Part shown: positions 10,596-22,243 of the stretch, one piece after another
How positions within the stretch are numbered: position 1 is the first letter of the stretch
Layout: every line of letters begins with the position of its first letter
Assembly (NCBI RefSeq): GCF_910592395.1
Contig: NC_088309.1
Coordinates: 12,218,599-12,282,598, forward strand
Direction of reading: 5' to 3'
Origin: Lineus longissimus
Lineage: Eukaryota; Nemertea; Pilidiophora; Heteronemertea; Lineidae
DNA: 64,000 bases
Made by a program: the position numbers and the translations under genes
Notes under the pieces: generated by a model
What the model was told of the DNA's origin: nothing
The model's input: the letters and a program-made list of their open reading frames with translations, nothing else
Database searches by the model: none

Positions 10596-13500
10596 AGGTA
10601 CTGGCTGGTTTCCGCTATCCAAGTTAAGGACCTTGATCACTAAATCTTTCTTTCCCCACGTGTGGTTCTTTTGGTTCAGATCCACAATCAGGCCTCAGAA
10701 TCAGTTCTTTTCCCATGTATGGTACTGGCCTGATGGTTTGTGTCCACCATTAGACCTCTAAATCAGTTCTTTTCCCATGTGTGGTACTGGCATGGTGGTT
10801 TGTGTTCACCATCAGGCCTCTGAATCCATTCTTTTCCCACGTGTGGTACTGGCCTGATGGTTTGTGTTCACCATCAGGCCTCTAAATCTGTTCTTTTCCC
10901 GTGTGTGGTACTGGCCTGATGGTATGTGTTCACCATCAGGCCTCTAAATCCGTTCTTTTCCAATGTGTGGTACTGGCCTGATGGTATGTGTTCACCATCA
11001 GGCCTCTAAATCCGTTCTTTTCCAATGTGTGGTACTGGCCTGATGGTTTGTGTTCACCATCAGGCCTCTAAATCTGTTCTTTTCCCGTGTGTGGTACTGG
11101 CCTGATGGTTTGTGTTCACCATCAGGCCTCTAAATCCGTTCTTTTCCAATGTGTGGTACTGGCCTGATGGTATGTGTTCACCATCAGGCCTCTAAATCAG
11201 TTCTTTTCCAATGTGTGGTACTGGCCTGATGGTTTGTGTTCACCATAAGGCCTCTAAATCCGTTCTTTTCCAATGTGTGGTACTGGCCTGATGGTTTGTG
11301 TTCACCATCAGGCCTCTAAATCTGTTCTTTTCCCATGTGTGGTACTGGCCTGATGGTATGTGTTCACCATCAGGCCTCTAAATCTGTTCTTTTCCAATGT
11401 GTGGTACTGGCCTGATGGTATGTGTTCACCATCAGGCCTCTAAATCCGTTCTTTTCCAATGTGTGGTACTGGCCTAATGGTTTGTGTTCACCATCAGGCC
11501 TCTAAATCCGTTCTTTTCCAATATGTGGTACTGGCCTGATGGTTTGTGTTCACCATCAGGCCTCTAAATCTGTTCTTTTCCCATGTGTGGTACTGGCCTG
11601 ATGGTTTGTGTTCACCATTAGGCCTCTAAATCTGTTCTTTTCCCACGTGTGGTACTGGCCTGATGGTTTGTGTTCACCATCAGGCCTCTAAATCTGTTCT
11701 TTTCCCATGTGTGGTACTGGCCTGATGGTTTGTGTTCACCATCAGGCCTCTAAATCTGTTCTTTTCCCATGTGTGGTACTGGCCTGATGGTTTGTGTTCA
11801 CCATCAGGCCTCTAAATCTGTTCTTTTCCCATGTGTGGTAGTGGCCTGATTGTTTGTGTTCACCATCAGGCCTCTGAATCCGTTCTTTTCCAATGTGTGG
11901 TACTGGCCTGATGGTTTGTGTTCACCATCAGGCCTCTAAATCTGTTCTTTTCCCACGTGTGGTACTGGCCTGATGGTTTGTGTTCACCATCAGGCCTCTA
12001 AATCCGTTCTTTTCCAATGTGTGGTACTGGCCTGATGGTATGTGTTCACCATCAGGCCTCTAAATCAGTTCTTTTCCAATGTGTGGTACTGGCCTGATGG
12101 TTTGTGTTCACCATAAGGCCTCTAAATCCGTTCTTTTCCAATGTGTGGTACTGGCCTGATGGTTTGTGTTCACCATTAGGCCTCTAAATCTGTTCGTTTC
12201 CAATGTGTGGTACTGGCCTGATGGTTTGTGTTCACCATCAGGCCTCTAAATCTGTTCTTTTCCCATGTGTGGTACTGGCCTGATGGTATGTGTTCACCAT
12301 CAGGCCTCTAAATCTGTTCTTTTCCAATGTGTGGTACTGGCCTGATGGTATGTGTTCACCATCAGGCCTCTAAATCCGTTCTTTTCCAATGTGTGGTACT
12401 GGCCTGATGGTTTGTGTTCACCATAAGGCCTCTAAATCTGTTCTTTTCCAATGTGTGGTACTGGCCTGATGGTTTGTGTTCACCATTAGGCCTCTAAATC
12501 TGTTCGTTTCCAATGTGTGGTACTGGCCTGATGGTTTGTGTTCACCATCAGGCCTCTAAATCTGTTCTTTTCCCATGTGTGGTACTGGCCTGATGGTATG
12601 TGTTCACCATCAGGCCTCTAAATCTGTTCTTTTCCAATGTGTGGTACTGGCCTGATGGTTTGTGTTCACCATTAGGCCTCTAAATCTGTTCTTTTCCCAC
12701 GTGTGGTACTGGCCTGATGGTTTGTGTTCACCATCAGGCCTCTAAATCTGTTCTTTTCCCATGTGTGGTACTGGCCTGACGGTTTGTGTTCACCATCAGG
12801 CCTCTAAATCTGTTCTTTTCCCATGTGTGGTAGTGGCCTGATTGTTTGTGTTCACCATCAGGCCTCTGAATCCGTTCTTTTCCAATGTGTGGTACTGGCC
12901 TGATGGTTTGTGTTCACCATCAGGCCTCTAAATCTGTTCTTTTCCCACGTGTGGTACTGGCCTGATGGTTTGTGTTCACCATCAGGCCTCTAAATCTGTT
13001 CTTTTCCCATGTGTGGTAGTGGCCTGATGGTTTGTGTTCACCATCAGGCCTCTAAATCTGTTCTTTTCCAATGTGTGGTAGTGGCCTGATGGTTTGTGTT
13101 CACCATCAGGCCTCTGAATCCATTCTTTTCCCATGTGTGGTACTGGCCTGATGGTTTGTGTCCACCATCAGGTCTCTAAATCCGTTCTTTTCCAAAGTGT
13201 GGTACTGGCCTGATGGTTTGTGTTCACCATCAGGCCTCTAAATCTGTTCTTTTCCAATGTGTGGTAGTGGCCTGATGGTTTGTGTTCACCATCAGGCCTT
13301 TGAATCCATTCTTTTCCCATGTGTGGTACTGGCCTGATGGTTTGTGTCCACCATCAGGCCTCTAAATCCGTTCTTTTCCAAAGTGTGGTACTGGCCTGAT
13401 GGTTTGTGTTCACCATCAGGCCTCTAAATCTGTTCTTTTCCCATGTGTGGTACTGGCCTGATGGTTTGTATCCACCATCAGGCCTCTGAATCCTTTCTTT

Positions 13501-13793
13501 TCACACATGTGGTACTGGCCTCTAAATCCGTTCTTTCCCCAAGTGTGGTACTGGCCTAATGGTTTCCCATGTGTGGTACTGGCCTGATCGTTTGTGTCCA
13601 CCATCAGACCTCTGAATCAGTTCTTTCCCCACGTGTGGCACTGGCATGGTGGTTTGTATCCACCATCAGGCCTCTGAATCATTTCTTTCCCCATGTGTGG
13701 TACTGGCCTGATGGTTTGTGTCCACCATCAGGCCTCTGAATCCGTTGTTTCCCCACGTGTGGTACTGGCCTGGTGGTTCAGGTCCACCATCAT
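10596..13793 (+). repeat. Satellite of ~51 units of 62 bp, each with a hairpin
   Basis: Unit spacing is 62 bp (for example GGTATGTGTTCACC at 10921 and 10983). Each typical unit holds GGCCTGATGGT, an 8-base spacer and ACCATCAGGCC: an 11 bp perfect inverted repeat. Then come CTCTAAATC, GTTCTTTTCC and an AATGTGTGGTACT or CACGTGTGG segment. Units at both edges are more divergent than central ones. Variant units recur at multiples of 62: CCATAAGG at 11243, 12111 and 12421 (14 and 5 units apart); CTGTTCGTTTCC 310 bp apart; TGGCCTGATTG 992 bp apart. This indicates segmental amplification. No coding frame persists. Confidence 0.97.
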
Positions 13794-14912
13794 TTTTCGA
13801 AATTTTTTTCTTTACCCATGTGCTCTTTATATGGCATATGTATAAGGAAAGTCCTATTTAAATATGGTGGAAAAATTTTCTTTTTTTGCTTAATTCTGTG
13901 CTAGATGTGGCAAGGAGAGGGTGCCCATTATCTGATCACTATAAGCTTTAAGACAATTTAAGTGAGTTGTATCAGTCATCAATTAAGTGGATTTATGACA
14001 TGCATGAAACAACTTACTTGAAGCATATGGCCAGCAATATTTTGATGTCCCCTTTCGTGAAATGTTGAAATATTCATTAGTGTCCTGAATAAAGATGCGT
14101 ACATGTATATATATATTTATATACATGTATATTAAAAAAAGAACCTGTGACCAAAACGAAAGTGTGAAGTGACTTCCTCAAGGTTACATGCAAATAAGTC
14201 ATAAAAGGATACAACATTACTTTCACATATTTCAGAGATTTAAAAAATCTCTGGGATAAAAAGGTTCACACATTCTTATTACGGGGATTTAAAAAAGGCT
14301 TTGTCAAGAACAGTAAATAGTAATGACATTCCTCCAGCATCCCTGCTCCCCTAGAAAAAGAAAATGATCACCGTGAAATGAAAATGCTGGCAAAATGACA
14401 CGCCGAGTCAAATTCCAGTTTGACAAGAGTTAAGATGATAATATGGCATTTGAGAATTCAGAAATCTCGTCACAAGTGAAGGCAAGATTGCGATGATAAA
14501 TCGTGCACTTGGGACAGCGGTTTAATTGGTATGTAAAATGATTGCCTATCTTCCCGGTTTGTAGCGCTTCATTAGATGCTGGGGCACACAGATTTCAAAA
14601 TGTAAAAAAATTATCTGGCAGCGTAGGGGAAGATTTTTCAAATTCAGTTTTATTTCGGTGTTTTCATCAGATGGAATTGTACTAAATGATGAAGCATGCA
14701 TACCAAGTAGACAGCTTCAATAGGAAGTTCTGTTTGATTTATTTTGAACATGAATCTGTGTTGTGTGTCTAATTGAATAGATTTAAATGTTGAGATGAGC
14801 ATGGGGCTGTCAATTTGGAGACCATTGTTGTTCAAATTTCCTCTTTTCTTGAGTTGAAAGATGACCAGCAGCAACATGTACATGAAGAGGGCAGCATGTG
14901 TCCTGTGTTTTT
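13794..14912. other. Unassigned sequence with AT palindrome
   Basis: No gene is seen. A self-complementary AT-rich stretch at about 14101-14132 (ACATGTATATATA..TATATACATGT) could form a cruciform. The rest is plain AT-rich sequence. Confidence 0.4.
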
Positions 14913-15350
14913 AGCTCACCTAGGTCTTGTCCGTTGTCTGTCGTCGGGTCTGTCCGTTGGTCCATTGGTCTGTCATCCGTCAATAATGGTGGCACATTTG
15001 CTCGCTCTTGAGACTAGGAAGTTGAAACCTCGGGTTTGGATGTCTTATGACAACATGACTTGACACACAAAAAATCATCGTCATTTGACCTACTTTCTGG
15101 GCTCCAGGCGGTCATCTTTGAAAACCTTACTTTGTCAATATGAACGCTTAGAACTAGAACCATGAAATGTTTACTGTCAATATTTCTGATGGTACTACAA
15201 GACATAATGTATAGGTTTTTAATTTTGACCTACTTTTGAAGGTCACAGAGGTCAAACTCAATTTCAGCAAAGGGCATGTTTCGTCATTAATTGTCCTAGA
15301 CTCTTCAACTTTGATATGTAGACACACACCTATTGGGCATATGTACATAT
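14913..15350 (+). mobile_element. AGCTCACCT-family repeat, 5' fragment
   Basis: It begins AGCTCACCTAGGTCTTGTCC and follows the full copy at 60551 through GTGGCACATTTGCTC, TTTGACCTACTTTCTGGGC, ACTGTCAATA and AAGGTCACAGAGGTCAAAC. It stops matching near GGGCATATGTACATATTAAC, so the 3' third is missing. The break point indicates deletion or truncation. Non-coding. Confidence 0.8.
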
Positions 15351-15377
15351 TAACAGAAACCTAGAGAAATAAGCACA

Positions 15378-15452
15378 TCACTGGGGTGCAATTCGCATAC
15401 ATTGCACGTAACTGATGCCAGGCAGGAAGAATGTCAACTGTGATTTGGACTT
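15378..15452 (+). mobile_element. Partial copy of the GCGTCA-rich MITE (right end)
   Basis: TTGCACGTAACTGATGCCAGGC, then GGAAGAATGTCAACTGTGATT and TTGGACT, align with the right end of the element at 7007-7241 (GTCACTGACGCGAAGCAGGA, TTTGTGATTTGGACT). The left arm is absent. Confidence 0.5.
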
Positions 15453-18400
15453 TTTGTCTTGGCCCGTGTGTCGATGGCAGTGTCAGCATCTTTCCGCTTT
15501 CCATCATTTATCAAACAAACATCCCCCTCGAGGGTACCATTTTTGTTGGGCTTATGGGAGAGTGACCAGGGGAAGGTTTCCTTCAAAATCGCCGCTTAGG
15601 ATATTCAATATGGCCGCCACTGCAGCTATAGTGAATTTGGAATCCGTTGATTTTGGGGAGAGGTTTGATCTGATATAAAATATTGAATATCTTTTAATGC
15701 TTATAAGTTTGTGTATGGTTAAGGGATCCAAGATATGAAATGCTTGATGTGGTTCCCTGCATCCCATTCTTTAGAAGGGTTAATGACCACCAGCCACTCT
15801 ATGAAGGGCTTGGTCATTCACACGTATGGCTAATGCAACCATTTCTCCTCGATAGCTCTAATGGGTTATTGGCACCTGACATTTCAGGCAACCTTCCTCC
15901 ATTTAGCCTGCGGCACCCAGAAAGTGCCCATTGGCATTGACGGCATGCCATTTTCATCCAATAACTTGGAATCAATTAGGAACATGTGGAAAGTTCCATT
16001 GCCGTTTTTGTCACCAAAAAAAATCAGTATGGTCCAATGTTGTATTTGTTGTTGTAGGAAAATTTGCAAATGAAAGCCTTTAGGAAACATTGGGCTTGAT
16101 ATTTCCCTACACTCTTCGAATTTATCTTTGAAAAAGTTTTTTTGCCCACACAAATTTGTACCCTGTAGAGATTTTTGGGTAAAATGAAAACTCCCGAAAG
16201 GCTTTTGAAAGTGAAAAAGAGTTTTTCACTTGGCAGGAAAACCTCAAGGGGTCCATATTTGTGCAGACCTGAAAACTATCAAGACTTTTTCTAAGAGAGA
16301 AGTGTCTGCCTAGAGTCTTCCGTATTTTGTCCGAAAATGATTTAATGAGGATTGTCATTGTCAGTGAACACGAGTTCTTTTGTAAGGAGATGCGCATTAC
16401 ACAGTCTAATTCAATGAATAATAGGCGAAAATCTTGGTCCAAAATGTCACAATAATGGTGTCCTTCTTGTTTGATCAAAAAAAATCAGGTTGAAACCACA
16501 TCACTGACACAATTTCTCGTTGATGAATGTCCCTCCCCCCACACTGAGGTGTTTACCCCGACACTGCCTTTTATCTCGGAATGTACCCTGCTGTTGGAGA
16601 ATGGTACCAGTAGGCTTCCTACCCCGCCACTGAAGAATAATCTATTTTGAACGCTGTTCAGATGATGAAAAAATCGTTAAACCAGTGCCAGTGAATGAGC
16701 TGGTATAGAACAAGTATTCGGCAGTGTTGCTGATAGGGTCTGAACTTAATATAAAAGCTTGCTAATTGAATTTCGATCACATTTTGTGTCATGACATTTC
16801 TTGGCTTCAGGCCGATATCTGACAAAGAACTATTAATGGTATTAGGGTTGTGCATTTCAACAGTACCACATCAGGCTTTTAAGTTAATTTGGACTTGAAG
16901 AACCTGCAGATTTCATTTTGCCTTTATCATCTAGTCAACTAAAGTTATCTGATTGTTCTGTCGAAAAGTTTAGAGAGCTTAGAAGACTTATTTGAACTTT
17001 GAAATTCATTTTCTTGAGAGTATGTTGAATCTGTCGTATCAACGAATATTTGATTAGAGAGGAGAAAGCAGATGTAATGTATCACAAGAATCATAGCCTT
17101 TCTCTCAATTTGTCTCCTGTTCACCAAATTACTGAAAATATTTTTTGTATTTCCAGTAGTTATAAAACCTTCTGTTAAAAAAGGATATTACAAGAGGTTG
17201 GCAAATTTTTTACTTGGGACTGTCATTGGCCATTTGCAAATGCTGTTATTTAGTTTGTGTTAGAGTGGAGGCACACCGTCAGTGTGCTGCAGATTGATTT
17301 TAATCATTAGGTAGAGTAGAAATTCTATGAACCTCCTTTTGCGATTATTGCACCTGATCACCTTTAAATCTGTGTTCAACTTGGTTTATAAAATAACCGG
17401 GTTAGGGTTTGTTGGAGTAGCCCTGAAAAAAATGTTGGTGGTTGCCTCTCGTTATGCTGCATACTGGCAGTCGTCACACAATCTTATGCCGAATAAAAAT
17501 AACCTGATGGCACCTTGGTCCCTTTACCAGGCATCTCTCTACATCCACTATCTAGCAAGTGCTGCCATCTTTAGAAAGTGAGAACTTCATCAGTCAGATG
17601 ATTTTGAGCGAGTAGATTCAGATTCCTGGTGCTTCTCAATCCAGTGAGTTTATATCGAATTTTAGGTATCAGTGCATGTTCAGTCTTGAGGTATGGTAAG
17701 ATGGTGTCTTAGCATTCCTCAATGTGGACATCTCTATATAGTAGAGCAATATTTAAATCAAAGAGTAACTGTCTGGATGCGTACATGGCTTCATTCATCA
17801 TTACTCTCCAGTTAAATGGTCAATCTCGTTTGAGTAGAAATTTCCTTGCTTTTATATTTTGAAAGTCTCTTCTAAGTTTGTAAACAGAGGTTTTCTTCAA
17901 TTAAAATTGATGTTTTAGTTGAGGTGGAATTAACTCCTAAACACTTTAAATGAAATTTACCAAGCAGCATCCGGCCCAGTGTTAATTCTTCTGGGCAAAA
18001 AATTACCTTTTTGCCAAAATCATTTTTGGCAAATAACTCACCTTCAGATCATATCCATTTCTGTCAAGAACCAGAATCACTCGCTGTCATGTCATTCACC
18101 AATTTATTAATCTTTCTCGTTATCACTCAAAAAATAAATTCTCCCAAATTATTTGCTCTTATAAAGGGCATTCATGTGGGGTTAATGACATCCTTCTCAT
18201 ACTTCCATCACATTTCTCGATATTTCGCCAAATGAGCATATCAGTGACATTCTTCTCCTTCATTACCCATTGCAGGCATCTGGCAAGAAAAAGATTCCAG
18301 AAAAACAGTGAAATACCAGGATGTGTCGGGAGCTAATCCAACGGGTTGCACACTGGGTATGCCACCTCTCTTTATTTCAGAAAAAGATGCAAAATTAATT

Positions 18401-19502
18401 ACGGACTTTGGGAAAATTTCATTAAAACGCCTTGGTGCCCCTTCTTTCCTTGTCCCTAGAGAATGCATCTGCTGGTTACTAAAGAAGTGATTGTAGCTGG
18501 ATTTTTGGTCTTCTTATTTTGCACTCTTTACAAAGTTTTGGTACTTTAACGAGGTAAGAAATTAACTTCAGAGTCTTATTGGCCTGTAATTTACTACAAG
18601 TAAGACGGAGAGACTATTTTTGTGATCTGGCATTTCGTCACTGATAGAATTGTAGTTTGAAGTTAATCAATTACCGAGGGGAAAGGAGTTAACTGGTTAT
18701 CCTGCCCCTTCTCTAACATGGAAAACCTTTTCAAAATTACAAAACGCCACTTGAAGTCAAACTAATTTTGATGATTGCTTCTGCCGGAGAGAAAATGGAT
18801 TGGTTCAAGAGGAGCTGGAGTCGTTCCTTGTCTTACCCGCGGTGCTTTTAGAGCTGCTTCTGACCCGGGGGTTAGACTAACATACCTTGCTCTAGGCTGA
18901 TAGGGTTTTCTTGAAGTGATTTTGTCAGGATGGCATTGGCTGCAGGATATGTGACACTTAGTACTCTATGGTGGAGATTAATCTTTCCTCGGGCTTTTAA
19001 TCTGCAAATTTCTGTAGAGAATTAAGGTTTCTTCTTTCATCAGAGTTTTCCAGAGTTAGTAAAGTTTGTGGTGAAGGGTCAATCTTGGTGTGTTGTGAAT
19101 TATTTCAATTTGGAAGTGGTTAGCAAGCATGCAGAAAATTATGAAAATAGCCATGATAATTTTGGCTGTGTTTCGTTTCCAATTGCTCGCTCTTGGTCAT
19201 GTGTCGTCCTGTTTTGGCAAAGAATACAGTTTGTTGAGCTGCTGTGTTTGCTTTCTAAAAACACCAAAAAGCATACTATTTCTCATGAAATGAAGTATTA
19301 GTCCTAGCTATTCAGGCCACCAGTTACCCAGTTTTGCCACACGAACTAGGAGGCGCTGCCTTATGTTTTGCTTCATCAGTTCACTATAAAGATTGTTATG
19401 GCGTTGTCGCCCAAATCATCTCTGATGGTGATAGACCTTTTTGACGTTTCCATGGTTACAGTTGGTTATTACATTCTCTAAAGTGAGAGTGAAAAAATTC
19501 TG
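15453..19502. other. 4 kb of mostly single-copy sequence
   Basis: No gene was recognised on either strand. Near 15585-15625 the motifs AAAATCGCCGC and AATATGGCCGCC recall fragments of the dispersed families. A perfect 10 bp hairpin with 3-base loop lies at 16209-16231 (AAGTGAAAAA / TTTTTCACTT). Short frames, such as 16122-16478 minus and 17327-17581 plus, have no resemblance to known proteins. Confidence 0.35.
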
Positions 19503-19631
19503 GACCCGGTTGTTCAAAACAGGTTTTGTCACTTACGCCAGCGTTAATTTACCTTGGTGTCAGGTCTAAAGGCTTAACTGAAGGAGATAATGCCAAGTAA
19601 GTGACAAAATTTGTTTTGAACAACCAGGCCT
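19503..19631. mobile_element. MITE with CCGGTTGTTCAAAAC ends
   Basis: The left end CCCGGTTGTTCAAAACAGG, TTTTGTCACTTACG matches the reverse complement of the right end CCTGGTTGTTCAAAACAAA, TTTTGTCACTTACTTGG. Arms are about 37 bp and the whole element about 125 bp. MITEs with a GGTTGTTCAAAA-type end are widespread in aquatic animals; that comparison is from memory. No clear target duplication was identified. Confidence 0.75.
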
Positions 19632-19850
19632 GATGGTCTGAAGTTAGGCGACTAATATCATGAATCTCAATCGTGGGTTTTGAATGTTTGGCAGCTTTTG
19701 TTTAAAATGATCTTTTTTTTCAATTCTTAGTTTGTTACCAACTTTAGTAGAGGTTAATTGATTTCACACTCTTACACTTGTGTTCGTAAAACCTTGAGTA
19801 GAATTTAGATGAACTGCTAATTTAGAGCTGCAGCTAGCTCGAATATTTCT

Positions 19851-20000
19851 GACCTGTCCCATTTAGGCTTATACACCTGGGTGGAGTAAGGCAAGTCATA
19901 CAAAGAGACCCCACAGTTTCACATAAACTGAGGGGTTCGAACCAGGGACCTGTTGACCACTACTTGAGAGTCTGGGTCACTAGACCACAGTGTCTTCTTG
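19851..20000 (-). mobile_element. tRNA-derived SINE fragment
   Basis: Read on the minus strand, a tRNA-like head (about 20000 down to 19930) shows an A-box-like TGGTCTAGTGA and a perfect B box GGTTCGAACCC, the internal RNA polymerase III promoter. Downstream is a body with TCCACCCAGGTGTATAAGCC, TAAATGGG, a CACCCAGGTGTA..ATGGG motif seen in invertebrate tRNA SINEs. The head does not fold as a complete tRNA, so it is not a functional tRNA gene. The 3' end is not clear. Confidence 0.7.
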
Positions 20001-20574
20001 TATGCAAGTAATTTTCATGCAGATTTGGAGAAAGTACAGCAGGAAATGTTGCATTGTTTTCTGGTTGTTTTACCACTATTTGCAAAATTAATAGCAAATT
20101 ATTTCGTGCCATATTTGAAGGAACTTAACATCTTTTGATTCTTGCACGTCCCTGGGCAGAGGATGAATAGATTTTATAGAAAGGTGCGTAATATGGGTCT
20201 TCGTGGCTAAATTTGTCTATGACCATTTACTGCAAGCTGATGCTGAGGGAAGGATTTCATATTGAATTCTGAACTGACCATCTGCAGCTTAAAATCTGTT
20301 CATATAGATACAGATAACTGTAATCCGTGACAAATCTCTGAGGCTGATTGTTAATTTGTTCACATTTGTCAATGCCTTCACTAAAATTGCAAAATAAAAC
20401 ATTTTACTTCTCTGGAAAAGATTACCTTTGATAGTTTGGACATCCATTCTGGCTGATTTCTGTTGGCAAGTCAATGGTTAAGTCTTGAACCACCGCCGCC
20501 ACACTGGCACAATATCTATCAAAAAAGAAATGTTATTCATTATTTGCAAAATGATTTATTATGATAGACTTATC
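20001..20574. other. Unassigned sequence
   Basis: No gene or repeat partner was identified between the SINE and the 63 bp satellite. Confidence 0.4.
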
Positions 20575-22243
20575 TACGGTGGCTCAAGAGAGTCCAAGGT
20601 TATGCTGAGCTTGGTTTGTAAGCAGTTGAAGAGGCTCAATGGCATCAGAGAGACCAAGGTTATGTTGAGCTTATAGGTTTGTAAGCAGTTGAAGAGGCTC
20701 GATGGCATCAGAGAGACCAAAGTTATGGTGAGCTTATAGGTTTGTAAGCAGTTGAAGAGGCTCGATGTCATCAGAGAGACCAAGGTTATGATGAGCTTAT
20801 AGGTTTGTAAGCAGTTGAAGAGGCTCGATGGCATCAGAGAGACCAAGGTTATGATGAGCTTATAGGTTTGTAAGCAGTTGAAGAGGCTCGATGGCATCAG
20901 AGAGACCAAGGTTGTGGTGAGCTTATAGGTTTGTAAGCAGTTGAAGAGGCTCGATGGCATCAGAGAGACCAAGGTTATGATGAGCTTATAGGTTTGTAAG
21001 CAGTTGAAGAGGCACGATGGCATCAGAGAGACTAAGGTTATGGTGAGCTTATAGGTTTGTAAGCAGTTAAAGAGGCTCGATGGCATCAGAGAGACCAAGG
21101 TTATGGTGAGCTTATAGGTTTGTAAGCAGTTGAAGAGACTTGATGGCATCAGAGAGACCAAGGTTATGGTGAGCTTATAGGTTTGTAAGCAGTTGAAGAG
21201 GCTCGATGGCATCAGACTCAGAGAGACCAAGGTTATGGTGAGCTTATAGGTTTGTAAGCAGTTGAAGAGGCTTGATGGCATCAGAGAGACCAAGGTTATG
21301 GTGAGCTTATAGGTTTGTAAGCAGTTGAAGAGGCTTGATGGCATCAGAGAGACCAAGGTTATGGTGAGCTTATAGGTTTGTAAGCAGTTGAAGAGGCTCG
21401 ATGGCATCAGACTCAGAGAGACCAAGGTTATGCTGAGCTTATAGGTTTGTAATCAGTTGAAGAGGCTCGATGGCATCAGAGAGACCAAGGTTATGGTGAG
21501 CTTATAGGTTTGTAAGCAGTTGAAGAGGCTCGATGGCATCAGACTCAGAGAGACCAAGGTTATGCTGAGCTTATAGGTTTGTAATCAGTTGAAGAGGCTC
21601 GATGGCATCAGAGAGACCAAGGTTATGGTGAGCTTATAGGTTTGTAAGCAGTTGAAGAGGCTCGATGGCATCAGAGAGACCAAGGTTATGATGAGCTTAT
21701 AGGTTTGTAAGCAGTTGAATAGGCTTGATGGCATCAGAGAGACCAAGGTTATGATGAGCTTATAGGTTTGTAAGCAGTTGAAGAGGCTCGATGGCATCAG
21801 AGAGACCAAGGTTATGATGAGCTTATAGGTTTGTAAGCAGTTGAAGAGGCTCGATGGCATCAGAGAGACCAAGATTATGATGAGCTTATAGGTTTGTAAG
21901 CAGTTGAAGAGGCTCGATGGCATCAGAGAGACCAAGATTATGATGAGCTTATAGGTTTGTAAGCAGTTGAAGAGGCTCAATGGCATCAGAGAGACCAAAT
22001 TTATGTTGAGCTTACAGGTTTGTAAGCAGTTGAAGAGGCTCGATGGCATCAGAGGGACCAAGGTTATGATGAGCTTATAGGTTTGTAAGCAGTTGAAGAG
22101 GCTCGATGGCATCAGAGAGACCAAGGTTATGGTGAGCTTATAGGTTTGTAAGCAGTTGAAGAGGCTTGATGGCATCAGAGAGACCAAGGTTGTGGTGAGC
22201 TTATAGGTTTGTAAGCAGTTGAAGAGGCTCGATGTCATCACTT
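20575..22243 (-). repeat. Satellite of ~26 units of 63 bp, open in one minus-strand frame
   Basis: Units have the plus-strand core GATGGCATCAGAGAGACCAA, GGTTATG, GAGCTTATAGG, TTTGTAAGCAGTTGAAGAGG at 63 bp spacing. Because 63 is divisible by three, one minus-strand frame stays open: 20574-21452, 21456-21584 and 21588-22241. It would encode repeats of 21 residues containing SLFNCLQTYKL. Both interruptions are the same TGC-to-TGA change (21453-21455 and 21585-21587) inside a duplicated two-unit block. Three units carry a 6 bp insertion ACTCAG, which also preserves frame. No signal sequence or known domain is seen. The simplest reading is a non-coding minisatellite whose period happens to be a multiple of three. 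Confidence 0.95.

Noticed and set aside
10596-13793. Hammerhead ribozyme satellite, because CTGATG recurs in each 62 bp unit
   Set aside because: The conserved core needs CUGAUGA with a downstream GAAA and proper stems. Units have CTGATGG and lack a correctly placed GAAA; the CTGATG is simply part of the 11 bp inverted repeat.
10596-13793. CRISPR-like array
   Set aside because: Units are contiguous copies without unique spacers, in a genome with eukaryotic transposons; it is a satellite.
19930-20000. Functional tRNA gene on the minus strand
   Set aside because: The A and B boxes are present, but the acceptor stem and anticodon arm do not pair convincingly and a SINE body follows directly.
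20574-22241. A real leucine-rich repeat protein gene on the minus strand
   Set aside because: The period of 63 bp keeps any frame without stops open by arithmetic. There are two in-frame TGA codons, no recognised domain, and start codons occur only as part of the repeat. Kept as a finding rather than a CDS.
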